From: Piscinibacter defluvii
GTDB lineage: Bacteria > Pseudomonadota > Gammaproteobacteria > Burkholderiales > Burkholderiaceae_C
Assembly: GCF_004011805.1 (NCBI RefSeq)
Contig: NZ_ML137198.1
Location: forward strand, 62,001-126,000
Direction of reading: 5' to 3'
Length of the DNA stretch: 64,000 nt
Shown here: positions 11,065 to 20,631 of the stretch, one piece after another
Layout of the letters: the number at the start of each line of letters is the position of its first letter
Position numbering within the stretch: position 1 is the first letter of the stretch
Position numbers and translations under genes: made by a program
The notes under the pieces: model-generated
Databases searched by the model: none
Told to the model about the DNA's origin: nothing
What the model saw: the letters and a program-made list of their open reading frames with translations, nothing else

Positions 11065-12315
11065 CTATCGCGGCACCGGCGTGAGACCCGCGGCGCGATC
11101 CAGCAGCGCCAGACCGGCAGGCAGGCAGACACGCTTCAGGTCGTAGCGCTGCACTACCGTCTCGCGCGCCGCCGCGCGCACCGCGCCGACCTCGCCGCGC
11201 CGCGCCAGCACCTCGGCCAGCTTCGCGGCCAGTGCCGGCGCATCGAAGAAATCGGTCAGCCAGCCGTTCTCGCCGTCGACGATCACCTCTTCCACCGGGG
11301 CGGTGCGCGAGGCCACCACCGCGCAGCCGCTGGACATCGCCTCCAGCAGCGACCAGGAGAGCACGAACGGGTAGGTCAGGTAGGCGTGCACCGCCGAGAC
11401 CTGCAGCACGCGGGCGTACTGGTCGTAGGGCAGCTTGCCGGTGAAGCGCACGCGCGTGGTGTCGAGCCGGTCGCCGAGTTCCTTCAGGAGGCGCGCGCGG
11501 TAGCTGTCGCCCGGCGGCAGGCGCACGCCGTAGCTGACCTCGTCGCCGCCGACGATCACCACGCGCGCTTCCGGCACCTTGGCCAGCAGTTCCGGCAGGC
11601 AGCGCATGAAGATGTGGAAGCCGCGGTAGGGCTCGAGGTTGCGCGCCACGTAGGTCACGATCGGGTCGCCGGCGCGCAGCGTCCAGTCGCCCAGCACCAG
11701 CTCGGCCGATGCATCGGGCACCAGCGCGTCGGTGTCCACGCCCTCGTGCACCACCGAGAGCTTGGGCTGGAACTCGGCCGGGAACTGCGCGCGCTGCCAC
11801 TGCGTCGGGCAGACGCCGGCGTCCATGTCGTACAGCGCCTGCAGGTGCGGCATGCGGCGCAGCTGCAGCCGGTGCAGCGCGGCCGCCGCGCTCGGGAATT
11901 CGGGATCGAAGCCGAAGTCGGAGCCGCTGGCCTTGTAGAAGAACTCGCAGTAGCCGAGCATGGGCACGGCCGGCAGCTCGGCGCGCACGAACATCGCCTC
12001 GCCCCAGCCTGGGTGCACCACGACCAGGTCCGGCACCAGGTTCTTCTGCTTCAGCAGGTGCAGCGCGCGCACCACCATCTGGCCGCGGTGCACCTGGCGG
12101 TCGAGCTCGCGCAGGTGGGCCGGCACCGGGTTGTCGGCCGCCGGCTCCTCGGGCATGCGGTAGCTCAGCAGGTGCAGCTTCGGGTGGCGGAAGGTCAGAC
12201 GCGCCACGGCCGCCTGCTCGCCGATGCCCACCACCTCGTCGCCGCGCTTGAGCAGCGCGTCGATCAGGTGGCGGTACTGGCCCGGCAGGTTCTGGTGGAT
12301 GAAGCAGATGCGCAA
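11065..12315 (-). CDS. Glycosyltransferase family 4 protein
   Basis: GT-B fold glycosyltransferase, probably transferring a sugar from a nucleotide donor onto a surface glycan. The characteristic N-terminus LRICFIHQNLPGQYRHL supports a TTG start at 12315 (416 aa). The open frame runs to 12369, but those residues look random. The C-terminal domain holds YPFVLSWSLLEAMSSGCAVV and the acidic donor-binding segment APVEEVIVDGENGWL. It is convergent with murI (2-bp gap) and divergent from the RTX gene, separated by 77 bp. No other polysaccharide genes are nearby, so the acceptor is unknown. Confidence 0.85.
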   Translation of the reverse strand: MRICFIHQNLPGQYRHLIDALLKRGDEVVGIGEQAAVARLTFRHPKLHLLSYRMPEEPAADNPVPAHLRELDRQVHRGQMVVRALHLLKQKNLVPDLVVVHPGWGEAMFVRAELPAVPMLGYCEFFYKASGSDFGFDPEFPSAAAALHRLQLRRMPHLQALYDMDAGVCPTQWQRAQFPAEFQPKLSVVHEGVDTDALVPDASAELVLGDWTLRAGDPIVTYVARNLEPYRGFHIFMRCLPELLAKVPEARVVIVGGDEVSYGVRLPPGDSYRARLLKELGDRLDTTRVRFTGKLPYDQYARVLQVSAVHAYLTYPFVLSWSLLEAMSSGCAVVASRTAPVEEVIVDGENGWLTDFFDAPALAAKLAEVLARRGEVGAVRAAARETVVQRYDLKRVCLPAGLALLDRAAGLTPVPR

Positions 12316-12392
12316 GACGGCCCCCCTGTGTCGGGCGCGACCATAGCACCACACGGAGCCCGTTAGCATCCGGGCACAACAGGGAGATGCAC

Positions 12393-15300
12393 ATGAGCCA
12401 GGTCACGGGAGACGATACCGACGAGCAGCTGTTCGGCTCGCCCTTCGCCGACACGCTCGCCGGAGCGGGCGGCGGCGACACGCTGATCGGCGGCGACGGC
12501 GACGACTGGCTGTTCGGCCACCTCACTAGCAGCGGCGAGGACCCGTCGGGCCTCGACGGCGCCGACAGCCTGCTCGGCGGCGCCGGCAACGACCTGATGC
12601 GCGGCAACGCCGGCAACGACACGCTGCTGGGCGGCATCGGCAACGACAACCTGCGCGGCGACGCCGGCGACGACCTGCTCGACGGTGGCGACGGCAGCGA
12701 CCTCGTCTCCTACCGCTTCGACGAGCTGGCGCTCGCCGCCGGCGTGAGCTTCAGCCTGAGCGGCGCCGGCGGCCCCGGCACGACGACCGTCTCCGACGGG
12801 CGCGGCGGCACCGACACGCTGGTGGACGTGGAGCGCTTCCTGATCATCGGCTCGGCCTTCGGCGACACCCTGATCGGCAGCGCCGGCGACGACCAGATCC
12901 AGGACGGCATCGCCGGCGCGGGCAACGACGACGACTCGCTGGTCGGCGGCGCCGGCAACGACTGGTTCACGCCGCTGGGCGGCGACGACACCATCGTCGG
13001 CGGCAGCGGCACCGACACGCTCGGGCTCGACTACGGCTTCGAGCAGTTTCCCGGGCCCGTCACGCTCTCGCTGGCCGGGCTCGACCTGCAGGGGCCCGGC
13101 ACGGTGATCGCGATCGGCGGGCCGTTCGGAACCCTGACGGTCGGCGGCATCGAGCGCCTGGACGTCGGCCTGACGGCGGCGGGCGACGCGTTCACCGGCG
13201 CGAACAGTCACGACTGGCTGCGCGGCGGCGCCGGGAACGACACCCTCGGCGGCGTCGTCGGCGACGACACGCTGGACGGCGGCACAGGCAATGACAGCCT
13301 CGCCGGCGGCGCCGGCAACGACCGGTTCATTGCCTCCGACGGCAGCGACAGCGTGAACGGTGGCGTCGGCACCGACACGCTGGCCTGCGACTTCGGCGCG
13401 CAGAACACGACCCCGGTGGAACTGGCACTGGCCACCCTGGACATCCGGATCGCGGGCACCACGCTCGAGCTCGGCGCACCGTTCGGCAGCGTCACGCTGA
13501 CGGCCATGGAGCGGCTCGAGCTGGCCCTGACGGCCGGCGGGGACCTTGTCTTCGGGTCGCTGGCCGCCGACCTGATCGACGGCCGCGACGGCTGGGACGA
13601 CCTGCGCGGCGGCGGCGGCGCCGACACCCTGCTGGGCGGCGCCGGCAACGACCGCCTGTACGGTGGCCTGTTCGCCCAGAGCGTCTCCGACGGCACCGGC
13701 GACGGCGCCGACAGCCTGGACGGCGGCAGCGGCAACGACACGCTGAGCGGCCACCTGGGCGACGACACGCTGCTGGGTGGCGAGGGCGACGACCTGCTCG
13801 GTGGCGAGACCGGCAACGACCGGATCGACGGCGGCGCCGGCAGCGACCGCGTGCGCTACTTCTTCGACGACCCCGAGCTGAGCGCGGGTGTGCTGTTCGA
13901 CGCGTCGGCCGCCGGCGGCCCCGGCACCACGACCGTGGCCGACGGCCTGGGGGGCATCGACACGCTGATCGACGTCGAGGGTTTCCAGCTGACGGGTTCG
14001 CGGTTCGGCGACACGCTGATCGGCGGTTCGGGCGACGACAGGTTCTTCGGGAACCTCACCTCCGGCCTGGACGACAACGACTCGATCGTGGGCGGCGCCG
14101 GGAACGACTGGTTCGTGGCCAGCGCCGGCAACGACACGCTGCGCGGCGGCATCGGCATCGACACGCTGGAGGTGAACCACCGGGGCGTCAATGGGCTGCC
14201 GCTGGACCTCTCGTTCGCCGGCTTCGGCTCGGCCGCCCCGATCGTGCTCGGCGGCGGGCTGGGCAGCGTCGTGCTCAGCGGCGTCGAGCGCCTGGACATC
14301 ACGCTGTCGGCCCGCGCCGACCGCTGCATCGGCAGCGCCGCCGACGACACGATCCGCGGCCACCGGGGCGCCGACACCTTGATCGGCGGTGCCGGCGACG
14401 ACTCGCTGGCCGGCAGCCTCAGCAACACGTTCGAGATGGACCTCAACGAGCTCGACGGTGGCCTGGGCGACGACACGCTCGACGGCAACTGGGGGCGCAG
14501 CCTGGCGGTGTACGAAACGGCCCCCGACGCGGTGGAGGTGGACCTCGCCGCCGGCACGGCCAGCGACGGCCTGGGCGGCACGGACACGCTGATCCTGGTG
14601 TCCGGTGCCGTGGGCTCGGCCTTCGACGACACCCTCACCGGCAGCGAGCGGGCGGACCAGTTCAGTGGCGGGGGCGGCAACGACCGCATCGACGGCGGCG
14701 CGGGTGCGGACACGGTGCGCTACGACCGCGCCCCCGGCCCGGCGGCGGGCATCAGCGTCGACCTCGCGGCGCAGCGCGCCAGCGGCGCCGGCCACGGGAT
14801 CGACACCTTGATCGGCATCGAACATGCCATCGGCTCGTCGCGCAACGACCGGCTGAGCGGCGACGCCCAGGCCAACCAGCTCGAGGGCCTGGACGGCGCC
14901 GACCGCCTGGCCGGCGCGTCCGGCGCGGACACGCTGATCGGCGGCGCCGGCGACGACACGCTCACCGGCGGCGCGGGCGACGACCAGCTGAGCGGCGACG
15001 ACTCGCAAGGGCTCGCCCTGGGCTACGACCTTGTCTCCTATGCCAGCGCCACCCAGGCGGTGAACGTCGACCTGGCGACCGGAACGGCCGGCGGCGCGCA
15101 CGGCAGCGACACCTTGACGAGCATCGAGGGGGTGATCGGCGGCAGCGGGAACGACAGCCTCGTCGGCAACGGCGTGGGCAACCGGCTGCAGGGGCAGGCC
15201 GGCGCCGACCTGCTCGACGGCCGGGCCGGCAACGACACGCTGGTCGGCGGCACCGGTAACGACACCTATGTCGTCGACACCGCGGGCGACGTGATCGAGG

Positions 15301-16121
15301 AGGCCGGCACGGACAGCGGCGAGATCGACACCGTGCGCAGCGCGGTCGACTGGACCCTCGGCGCCCATCTCGAGCGCCTGGTGCTCACCGGCAGCGCCCG
15401 CATCGACGGCAGCGGCAACGCGCTCGCCAACACCCTCACCGGCAACAACGTGAACAACGTGCTCGACGGCGGCGCGGGCAACGACACGCTGATCGGCGGC
15501 TTCGGCTTCGACACCTACGTCGTCGATTCCGCCGGCGACGTGATCGTCGAGATCGCCCCGTTCAGCGGCGACATCGACACCGTGCGCGCCGGCGTGAACT
15601 GGACGCTCGGCGCCGAGCTCGAGCGCCTGGTGCTCACCGGCACCGCGGCCAACGGCATCGGCAACACGCTGGCCAACACGCTGACCGGCAATGCCTCGGC
15701 CAACCGGCTGACCGGCCTGGCGGGCAACGACACGCTGCGTGGCGGCGCGGGCAACGACACGCTGAACGGCGGGCTCGGCGACGACTCGCTGCTGGGCGGC
15801 AGCGGCGCCGACACGTTCGTGTTCAACACCGCGCCCGACCCCAACACCAACATCGACCGCCTGGCCGACTTCGCCGCGGTGGACGACCGCCTGCAGCTCG
15901 ACGACGCGGTGTTCGCCGGCATCGGCCCGGTCGGCCAGCTCGCCGCCGCCGACTTCCGCCTCGGCGCGGCGGCCGGCGACGCGAGCGACCGCGTGATCTA
16001 CGACGCAGCCGCCGGTCAGCTGTTCTTCGACGCCGACGGCAGCGGCGCCGCGGCGCAGGTGCTGTTCGCCACCGTCGCAGCCGGCAGCACGCTGACCGCG
16101 GCGGACATCTTCATCGTCTGA
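12393..16121 (+). CDS. RTX (hemolysin-type Ca2+-binding repeat) exported protein
   Basis: A 1242-aa acidic protein built almost entirely of RTX nonapeptides (GGxGxDxLx), which bind Ca2+ and fold as beta-rolls outside the cell. I chose the second ATG (12393): AGGGAG lies 7 nt before it but directly abuts the first ATG at 12387. No signal peptide is seen. The C-terminal block (NIDRLADFAAVDDRLQLDD to TLTAADIFIV) resembles the serralysin-type C-terminal domain used by type I secretion. Three larger modules are duplicated: A near residues 103-155 and 485-540; B near 210-265, 330-385 and 590-643; C near 955-1012 and 1036-1093. No enzymatic domain or HlyB/D/TolC genes are visible. Likely an adhesin or surface-layer type protein; unproven. 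Confidence 0.88.
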   Translation: MSQVTGDDTDEQLFGSPFADTLAGAGGGDTLIGGDGDDWLFGHLTSSGEDPSGLDGADSLLGGAGNDLMRGNAGNDTLLGGIGNDNLRGDAGDDLLDGGDGSDLVSYRFDELALAAGVSFSLSGAGGPGTTTVSDGRGGTDTLVDVERFLIIGSAFGDTLIGSAGDDQIQDGIAGAGNDDDSLVGGAGNDWFTPLGGDDTIVGGSGTDTLGLDYGFEQFPGPVTLSLAGLDLQGPGTVIAIGGPFGTLTVGGIERLDVGLTAAGDAFTGANSHDWLRGGAGNDTLGGVVGDDTLDGGTGNDSLAGGAGNDRFIASDGSDSVNGGVGTDTLACDFGAQNTTPVELALATLDIRIAGTTLELGAPFGSVTLTAMERLELALTAGGDLVFGSLAADLIDGRDGWDDLRGGGGADTLLGGAGNDRLYGGLFAQSVSDGTGDGADSLDGGSGNDTLSGHLGDDTLLGGEGDDLLGGETGNDRIDGGAGSDRVRYFFDDPELSAGVLFDASAAGGPGTTTVADGLGGIDTLIDVEGFQLTGSRFGDTLIGGSGDDRFFGNLTSGLDDNDSIVGGAGNDWFVASAGNDTLRGGIGIDTLEVNHRGVNGLPLDLSFAGFGSAAPIVLGGGLGSVVLSGVERLDITLSARADRCIGSAADDTIRGHRGADTLIGGAGDDSLAGSLSNTFEMDLNELDGGLGDDTLDGNWGRSLAVYETAPDAVEVDLAAGTASDGLGGTDTLILVSGAVGSAFDDTLTGSERADQFSGGGGNDRIDGGAGADTVRYDRAPGPAAGISVDLAAQRASGAGHGIDTLIGIEHAIGSSRNDRLSGDAQANQLEGLDGADRLAGASGADTLIGGAGDDTLTGGAGDDQLSGDDSQGLALGYDLVSYASATQAVNVDLATGTAGGAHGSDTLTSIEGVIGGSGNDSLVGNGVGNRLQGQAGADLLDGRAGNDTLVGGTGNDTYVVDTAGDVIEEAGTDSGEIDTVRSAVDWTLGAHLERLVLTGSARIDGSGNALANTLTGNNVNNVLDGGAGNDTLIGGFGFDTYVVDSAGDVIVEIAPFSGDIDTVRAGVNWTLGAELERLVLTGTAANGIGNTLANTLTGNASANRLTGLAGNDTLRGGAGNDTLNGGLGDDSLLGGSGADTFVFNTAPDPNTNIDRLADFAAVDDRLQLDDAVFAGIGPVGQLAAADFRLGAAAGDASDRVIYDAAAGQLFFDADGSGAAAQVLFATVAAGSTLTAADIFIV

Positions 16122-16124
16122 GCC

Positions 16125-17435
16125 TCAGCGCAGCGCGGCCGCGGCGGCGCGGCCGCGCGCCATGTCCAGCGGCGCGAGCAGCACCAGGCCGAGCACGAAG
16201 AACAGCGCGGTCGAGAGGATCGCCAGGCGGTGGTCGCCGCCGGTGAGCCAGGTGACCAGGCCGTAGGTCAGCGGCCCGGCGATGGCGGCCAGCCGCGTCG
16301 CGAAGGTCCACAGGCCGTAGAACTCGGCACGTTGCGTCTCGGGCGCGAACACGCCGACCATCGCGCGCCCGGCCGACTGGCTCGAGCCCATGCACAGCCC
16401 GGCCACGACCGCCGCGACCCAGAACAGCCCCGGCCCGGTGGCGAGCCAGGCGAGCACGGTCATCAGCACCCAGCCGGCCAGCGTCACGGCGAGCGCCGGC
16501 TTGTGCCCGAGCCGGTCCTGCCCGTAGCCGAAGGCGAAGGCACCCAGCGCGGCGGCGATGTTGACCAGGAAGATCAGCATCATGGTCTGCGCCTGCCGGA
16601 ACCCGAGCACCTGCTCGGCATAGACCGCGGCCAGCGCCACCACCACCGCGATGCCGGCCTGGTAGCACACGCCGCAGGCGAGCAGCCAGCTGAAGTCGCG
16701 CAGCTGGCGGGCGTGGCGCGCGGTGTCGGCGAGCTGGCCCAGCGCCGCGCGCAGGCCGCCGCCCGGCGCGCCGGCACGCGGCACGGCGCGCGGCGTGGCC
16801 CGTTCGCGCAGCAGCACGAAGGTGGCCAGCGAGGCGAGGCCGTAGACCGCCGCGGTGATGACCATCGTCACCGGCACGAACTGCGTCGCCGTCTGGCCCT
16901 GCCCCTGTGCCCACAGCACGTAGGCCAGGCTCAGGCCGAGCGACAGCATGCCGCCGCAGTAGCCGAAGCTCCAGCCCCAGCCCGAGACGCGCCCGAGCGC
17001 ATCGGGCCGCGCCAGCTCGGGCAGGAAGGCCGCGCTCAGCGTCTCGCCGTACGAGTAGGCGACGTTGGAGACGATCATCGCCGCCGCGGCCAGCCACAGG
17101 TCGCCGCGGCCGACCCCCGCGAGCGCGAGCGTGGCCAGCACGCAGGCCGCGGTGGTCCAGGCCAGCAGGCGCTTCTTGCAGGCGTGCAGGTCGGCATGTG
17201 CGCCCAGGCCGGGCATCGTGACCATCACGATCAGGCTGGACGCGGCGATCACCAGCGTCCACGCGAAGGTGGCCCAGTCCGCCCCGCCCGCCGCGACGCC
17301 GACGAAGTAGGTGTTGAACACCGCCGTCAGCACCACCGTGGTGTAGCCCGAGTTGGCGAAGTCGTACATCGCCCAGCCGAACACCTCGCGCTTGCGCACG
17401 CCGTCGTTGAGCGCTTCCTGCGGGAACAGGGCCAT
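16125..17435 (-). CDS. MFS transporter, UMF1/Atg22-like family
   Basis: A 436-aa integral membrane protein with about 12 hydrophobic segments. The N-terminal signature GWAMYDFANSGY is diagnostic for the UMF1 (Atg22-like) branch of the major facilitator superfamily. A conserved GSSQSAGRAMVGVFAPE segment lies in the C-terminal half. Substrates of the bacterial members are unknown; the yeast relative exports amino acids from the vacuole. Its end is 3 bp from the RTX stop (convergent), and no operon partner is visible. Confidence 0.88.
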   Translation of the reverse strand: MALFPQEALNDGVRKREVFGWAMYDFANSGYTTVVLTAVFNTYFVGVAAGGADWATFAWTLVIAASSLIVMVTMPGLGAHADLHACKKRLLAWTTAACVLATLALAGVGRGDLWLAAAAMIVSNVAYSYGETLSAAFLPELARPDALGRVSGWGWSFGYCGGMLSLGLSLAYVLWAQGQGQTATQFVPVTMVITAAVYGLASLATFVLLRERATPRAVPRAGAPGGGLRAALGQLADTARHARQLRDFSWLLACGVCYQAGIAVVVALAAVYAEQVLGFRQAQTMMLIFLVNIAAALGAFAFGYGQDRLGHKPALAVTLAGWVLMTVLAWLATGPGLFWVAAVVAGLCMGSSQSAGRAMVGVFAPETQRAEFYGLWTFATRLAAIAGPLTYGLVTWLTGGDHRLAILSTALFFVLGLVLLAPLDMARGRAAAAALR

Positions 17436-17490
17436 GGTCGGGCTCGTTGGTCGAAGCCGCGCATGGTAGGCGACCTATGATCGCCCTCGC

Positions 17491-17579
17491 GCGCGGGTGG
17501 CGGAACTGGCAGACGCAGCGGGCTTAAAACCCGCCACTTCCCGGAAGGGGGTGTACGGGTTCGATCCCCGTCCCGCGCA
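17491..17579 (+). tRNA. tRNA-Leu (anticodon UAA)
   Basis: The acceptor stem GCGCGGG (17491-17497) pairs with CCCGCGC (17572-17578), discriminator A at 17579, and the CCA end is encoded (17580-17582). The anticodon stem GCGGG/CCCGC encloses loop CTTAAAA, giving anticodon UAA. A long variable arm follows (type II tRNA, about 89 nt) and the T-loop reads GGTTCGATCC. An open frame crossing this tRNA is only an upstream extension of the next gene and is not real. Confidence 0.97.
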
Positions 17580-17598
17580 CCAGCCGAGAAGGGTCGCC

Positions 17599-20253
17599 AT
17601 GCGCTTCGCCGTCCGTCTGCTCACGGGCCTGCTGGTCGTGCTGGCAGGTGCCGCGGGCGCCCAGCCGGTGTCCGTCGCAGACGCGGCGGCCGCCGCGGCG
17701 CACTGCGAGCAGCAGCATGCCGGCCAGGACCGGGCGCAGGCGAACTGCCTGGCGCGCGCCGGGGAGGCGCTGGCGCGCGCGGACCGGCAGGCGGAGGCGC
17801 TGGCCGTGCACCGGCGCGCGCTGGCGCTGCGCGAGGCGGCCCTCGGTGCCGAGCACCCCGACGTGGGCGCGAGCCTGACCGCGGTGGCCGGTGCGCTCGG
17901 TCGCCTGCGCCGGCATGGCGAGGCGCTCGCCGCGGCCGAGCGTGGCGTCGCGATCCTGCAGGCCGCGCCGGGCGCGAGCGCGGGCCGCCTGGTGAACGCG
18001 TTCACGATGCAGGCCGCGCTGCTGCGCCAGCTCGGCCGCTACCCCGAGGCGCTGGAGGCCTACGGCCGCGCCATCGGCACGGCCGAGACGCGCCTGGGCT
18101 CCGACAGCCCGCTGCTGGTCGGCCCGCTGCGGCTGCTGGCCTCGCTGCAGCGCGAGCTGGGCCGGCACGAGCAGGTGCTGCCGCTCTACGAACGGGCGCT
18201 GGCCATCCTCGAGAAGCAGCCCCGGCCGGACAGCGCCGATCTGGCCATCGTGCTGCGCCAGATCGGCAGCACGCACCGCCGTGCCGGCCGTGAGGGCCAG
18301 GCTCTGCCCTATCTGGAACGCGCGCTGGCGCTGCAGGAGCAGCGCCTCGCGCCACAGCACCCCTCGCTGCTCGACACCGTGGTCGACATCGGCTTCGTGC
18401 TGCAGCGCCTGGGCCGGCTCGAGGCGGCGCAGGCGCACAAGCAGCGCGCCGCGGCGGGCGTCGACACGCTGCTGGCAGCCGGCCGCACCGACATCGCCGA
18501 CCTGCTGCACGACCTGGCGCTGCTGGCCGGCCGGCTCGGCGACGCACCGCTCGAGCTGCGCCTGCTGCAGCAGGGCCTGCTGCTGACCGAAGCCGACGAT
18601 CCCGAGCTGCAGTGGCGCCTGCATGGCGGCCTGATGCGCGCCAGCCAGGCCGCCGGCCGCCCCGACGAGGCGATCGTCTGGGGCAAGCAGGCGCTCGTCG
18701 CGCTGCAGGGGTTGCGCGCGGCCGTGGTGCCGCTCGGGCGTGCGGCGCAGGCGCGGTTCGTCGACAGCCCCAAGCGGCAGGTCTACCAGCGCCTGGCCGA
18801 TCTGCTGATCGGCGCCGGCCGCCTGCCCGAGGCGCAGCAGGCGCTGCAGCTGCTCAAGGAGGACGAGCTGGACGAGGGCGCGCTGCGCGGCGGGCCGGCG
18901 CCCGGCGCGGCGCTGCCGCTGACCGGGCTCGAGCAGGAGCGCTTCGGCAGCTTCTACACGCTGCGCGAGCAGCAGCTCGCGCTCTACCGCGAGCGCCGCA
19001 CGCTCGAGCAGCAGCGCCGCGCCGGCGCCCTCACCGCCTCCGGGGCGGCGCGCCTGGCCGAGATCGAGCGGCAGGCGCTGCCGCAGATCGTCGCCGCGCT
19101 GCAGCGCTTCTTCGCCACGCTGCAGCCGCAGCTCGACCAGGCGCAGCGCCCCGGCGCCGAGCGGCGCGACGTGCGCCTCACCGAGACGCTGCTGCGCCGC
19201 GCCGTGATCGCCGCGGCACAGCGCCCGGGCGACGGCGCGGTCGCGCTGCAGTACCTGGTGGGCGAAGACCGGCTGTCGATCCTGCTGACCGTGCCGGACG
19301 GCCCGCCGCTGGCGCGCCAGATCGCCGTCGAGGCCGCGTCGCTGCGCCGCCAGGTGGCAGCCTTCACGCTGCTGCTGAAGAACCCGTCCAGCGACCCGGC
19401 GCGCGTGCGTGCCGCGGCGCAGGCGCTGCACGCGCTGCTGATCGCGCCGGTGCGGGCCGACCTGCAGGCCGCCGGTGCGCGCACGCTGATGCTCTCGTTG
19501 ACCGACGTGCTGCGCTACCTGCCCTTCGCGGCGCTGCACGACGGCCAGCGCTGGCTGCTGCAGGACCATGCGCTGGCGCTGTTCAACGAGGCCGGCGGCC
19601 AGACCTTCGACAGCCGCGAGGCGCCGCGCTGGCGCGTGGCCGGCATGGGGCTCAGCCAGCCGGTGGAGAACCTGCGCGCGCTGCCCGCGGTGCCCGAGGA
19701 GCTGGACTCGGTGGTGGCGCTGCTCGGCGGCTCGTCCTGGCTCGATGCACGCTTCACGCGCCAGGCCCTGCTCGACGCGCTGGCGGCCGAATACAACGTG
19801 CTGCACCTGGCCAGCCACTTCGTGTTCCAGGCCGGCGACCCGGCCGCCTCGCGCCTGTACCTGGGCGACCGCAGCCGCCTGAGCCTGGCCGACATCACCG
19901 CGCTGGACCTGCGCTTCGACCGCTTCGAGCTGGTCACCCTGTCGGCCTGCGACACCGCCCAGGCCGACGGCCGCGACGCCTACGGCCAGGAGATCGAGAG
20001 CCTGGGCGCCAAGGCGCAGGCGCAGGGCGCGCGCGCGGTGCTGGCCACGCTGTGGAAGGTCTCCGACCGCAGCACCGGGGGCCTGATGCGCGAGTTCTAC
20101 CGCCTGCGCACCGACACCTCGCAGAGCAAGGCCGAGGCGCTGCGCCAGGCGCAGCTGGCGCTGCTCGAGGGCAGGCTGCGGCCCGAGGCGGGCGGCGCCT
20201 GGAGCCACCCGTTCCACTGGGCGCCGTTCGTGCTGATGGGGGACTGGCGCTAG
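17599..20253 (+). CDS. Exported TPR-CHAT domain protein
   Basis: An 884-aa protein with a signal peptide (MRFAVRLLTGLLVVLAGAAGAQ), many tetratricopeptide repeats over residues ~60-430 and a C-terminal CHAT domain (caspase-like peptidase fold). The His/Cys pair is present: H740 in LHLASHF and C784 in LSACDTAQ, followed by GARAVLATLWKV. The ATG at 17599 has GAGAAGGG upstream and lies 16 bp after the tRNA-Leu CCA end. CHAT proteases include bacterial separase-like and Craspase (TPR-CHAT) enzymes, but this one is predicted periplasmic and has no CRISPR neighbour. Substrate unknown. The upstream tRNA may supply its transcription. Confidence 0.85.
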   Translation: MRFAVRLLTGLLVVLAGAAGAQPVSVADAAAAAAHCEQQHAGQDRAQANCLARAGEALARADRQAEALAVHRRALALREAALGAEHPDVGASLTAVAGALGRLRRHGEALAAAERGVAILQAAPGASAGRLVNAFTMQAALLRQLGRYPEALEAYGRAIGTAETRLGSDSPLLVGPLRLLASLQRELGRHEQVLPLYERALAILEKQPRPDSADLAIVLRQIGSTHRRAGREGQALPYLERALALQEQRLAPQHPSLLDTVVDIGFVLQRLGRLEAAQAHKQRAAAGVDTLLAAGRTDIADLLHDLALLAGRLGDAPLELRLLQQGLLLTEADDPELQWRLHGGLMRASQAAGRPDEAIVWGKQALVALQGLRAAVVPLGRAAQARFVDSPKRQVYQRLADLLIGAGRLPEAQQALQLLKEDELDEGALRGGPAPGAALPLTGLEQERFGSFYTLREQQLALYRERRTLEQQRRAGALTASGAARLAEIERQALPQIVAALQRFFATLQPQLDQAQRPGAERRDVRLTETLLRRAVIAAAQRPGDGAVALQYLVGEDRLSILLTVPDGPPLARQIAVEAASLRRQVAAFTLLLKNPSSDPARVRAAAQALHALLIAPVRADLQAAGARTLMLSLTDVLRYLPFAALHDGQRWLLQDHALALFNEAGGQTFDSREAPRWRVAGMGLSQPVENLRALPAVPEELDSVVALLGGSSWLDARFTRQALLDALAAEYNVLHLASHFVFQAGDPAASRLYLGDRSRLSLADITALDLRFDRFELVTLSACDTAQADGRDAYGQEIESLGAKAQAQGARAVLATLWKVSDRSTGGLMREFYRLRTDTSQSKAEALRQAQLALLEGRLRPEAGGAWSHPFHWAPFVLMGDWR

Positions 20254-20543
20254 GCCGTCGGCCGCCGCTCGAAGCCGGTCTGGCGCGGTGCGTCGTCGCG
20301 TGCCGTGACCTCGACGCGGTCGACCCGCGCCGCCGCCACGCCGTGATGCAGCCAGTCGCGCAGCCGCGCGAGGGTGTCGGCGTCGCCCTGTGCGAGCAGT
20401 TCCACGCTGCCGTCGAGCCGGTTGCGCACCCAGCCGGTCAGGCCGAGCTGGCGCGCGTGGCGCTCGCAGCCGTCGCGGAAGCCCACGCCCTGCACACGCC
20501 CGTGCACGCGCATCTGCCAGGTCTGCTGCCGGTCCTCGTCCAT
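20250..20543 (-). CDS. acyP: Acylphosphatase
   Basis: A 97-aa acylphosphatase hydrolysing carboxyl-phosphate bonds. The signature VHGRVQGVGFRDGCERHA holds the catalytic arginine (the family arginine of GVxFR), and the catalytic asparagine is in LTGWVRNRLDGSVE. I chose the ATG at 20543 (MDEDRQQTWQMRVHG) over a frame open further upstream, because it gives the family's normal length. It overlaps the end of the CHAT gene by 4 nt, convergent. Confidence 0.92.
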   Translation of the reverse strand: MDEDRQQTWQMRVHGRVQGVGFRDGCERHARQLGLTGWVRNRLDGSVELLAQGDADTLARLRDWLHHGVAAARVDRVEVTARDDAPRQTGFERRPTA

Positions 20544-20631
20544 GGCCGCGGAGCGTAGCGCAACCAAGGCGTGATCGAAACGTGAGCCGTGCCGGACGCT
20601 GCCGTGAGCGCCCCTGCCGAGACTGCCGGCC

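Noticed and set aside
12363-15368. 1001-codon open frame antisense to the RTX gene
   Set aside because: It mirrors the GC-rich, repeat-bearing RTX coding strand; its translation is a low-complexity Ala/Val/Gly/Arg mix with no domain and no ribosome-binding site.
17491-17600. tRNA-Leu as an integration site of a mobile element
   Set aside because: No integrase, no repeat of the tRNA 3' end and no composition change were seen downstream.
17524-20217. 897-codon antisense frame over the CHAT gene
   Set aside because: Low-complexity Gln/Arg/Leu-rich translation and overlap with tRNA-Leu; the sense frame has a signal peptide, TPRs and a CHAT domain.
17599-20253. TPR-CHAT as part of a type III-E (Craspase) CRISPR system
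   Set aside because: No CRISPR repeats, Cas7-11 fusion or other cas genes are present, and the protein has a signal peptide.
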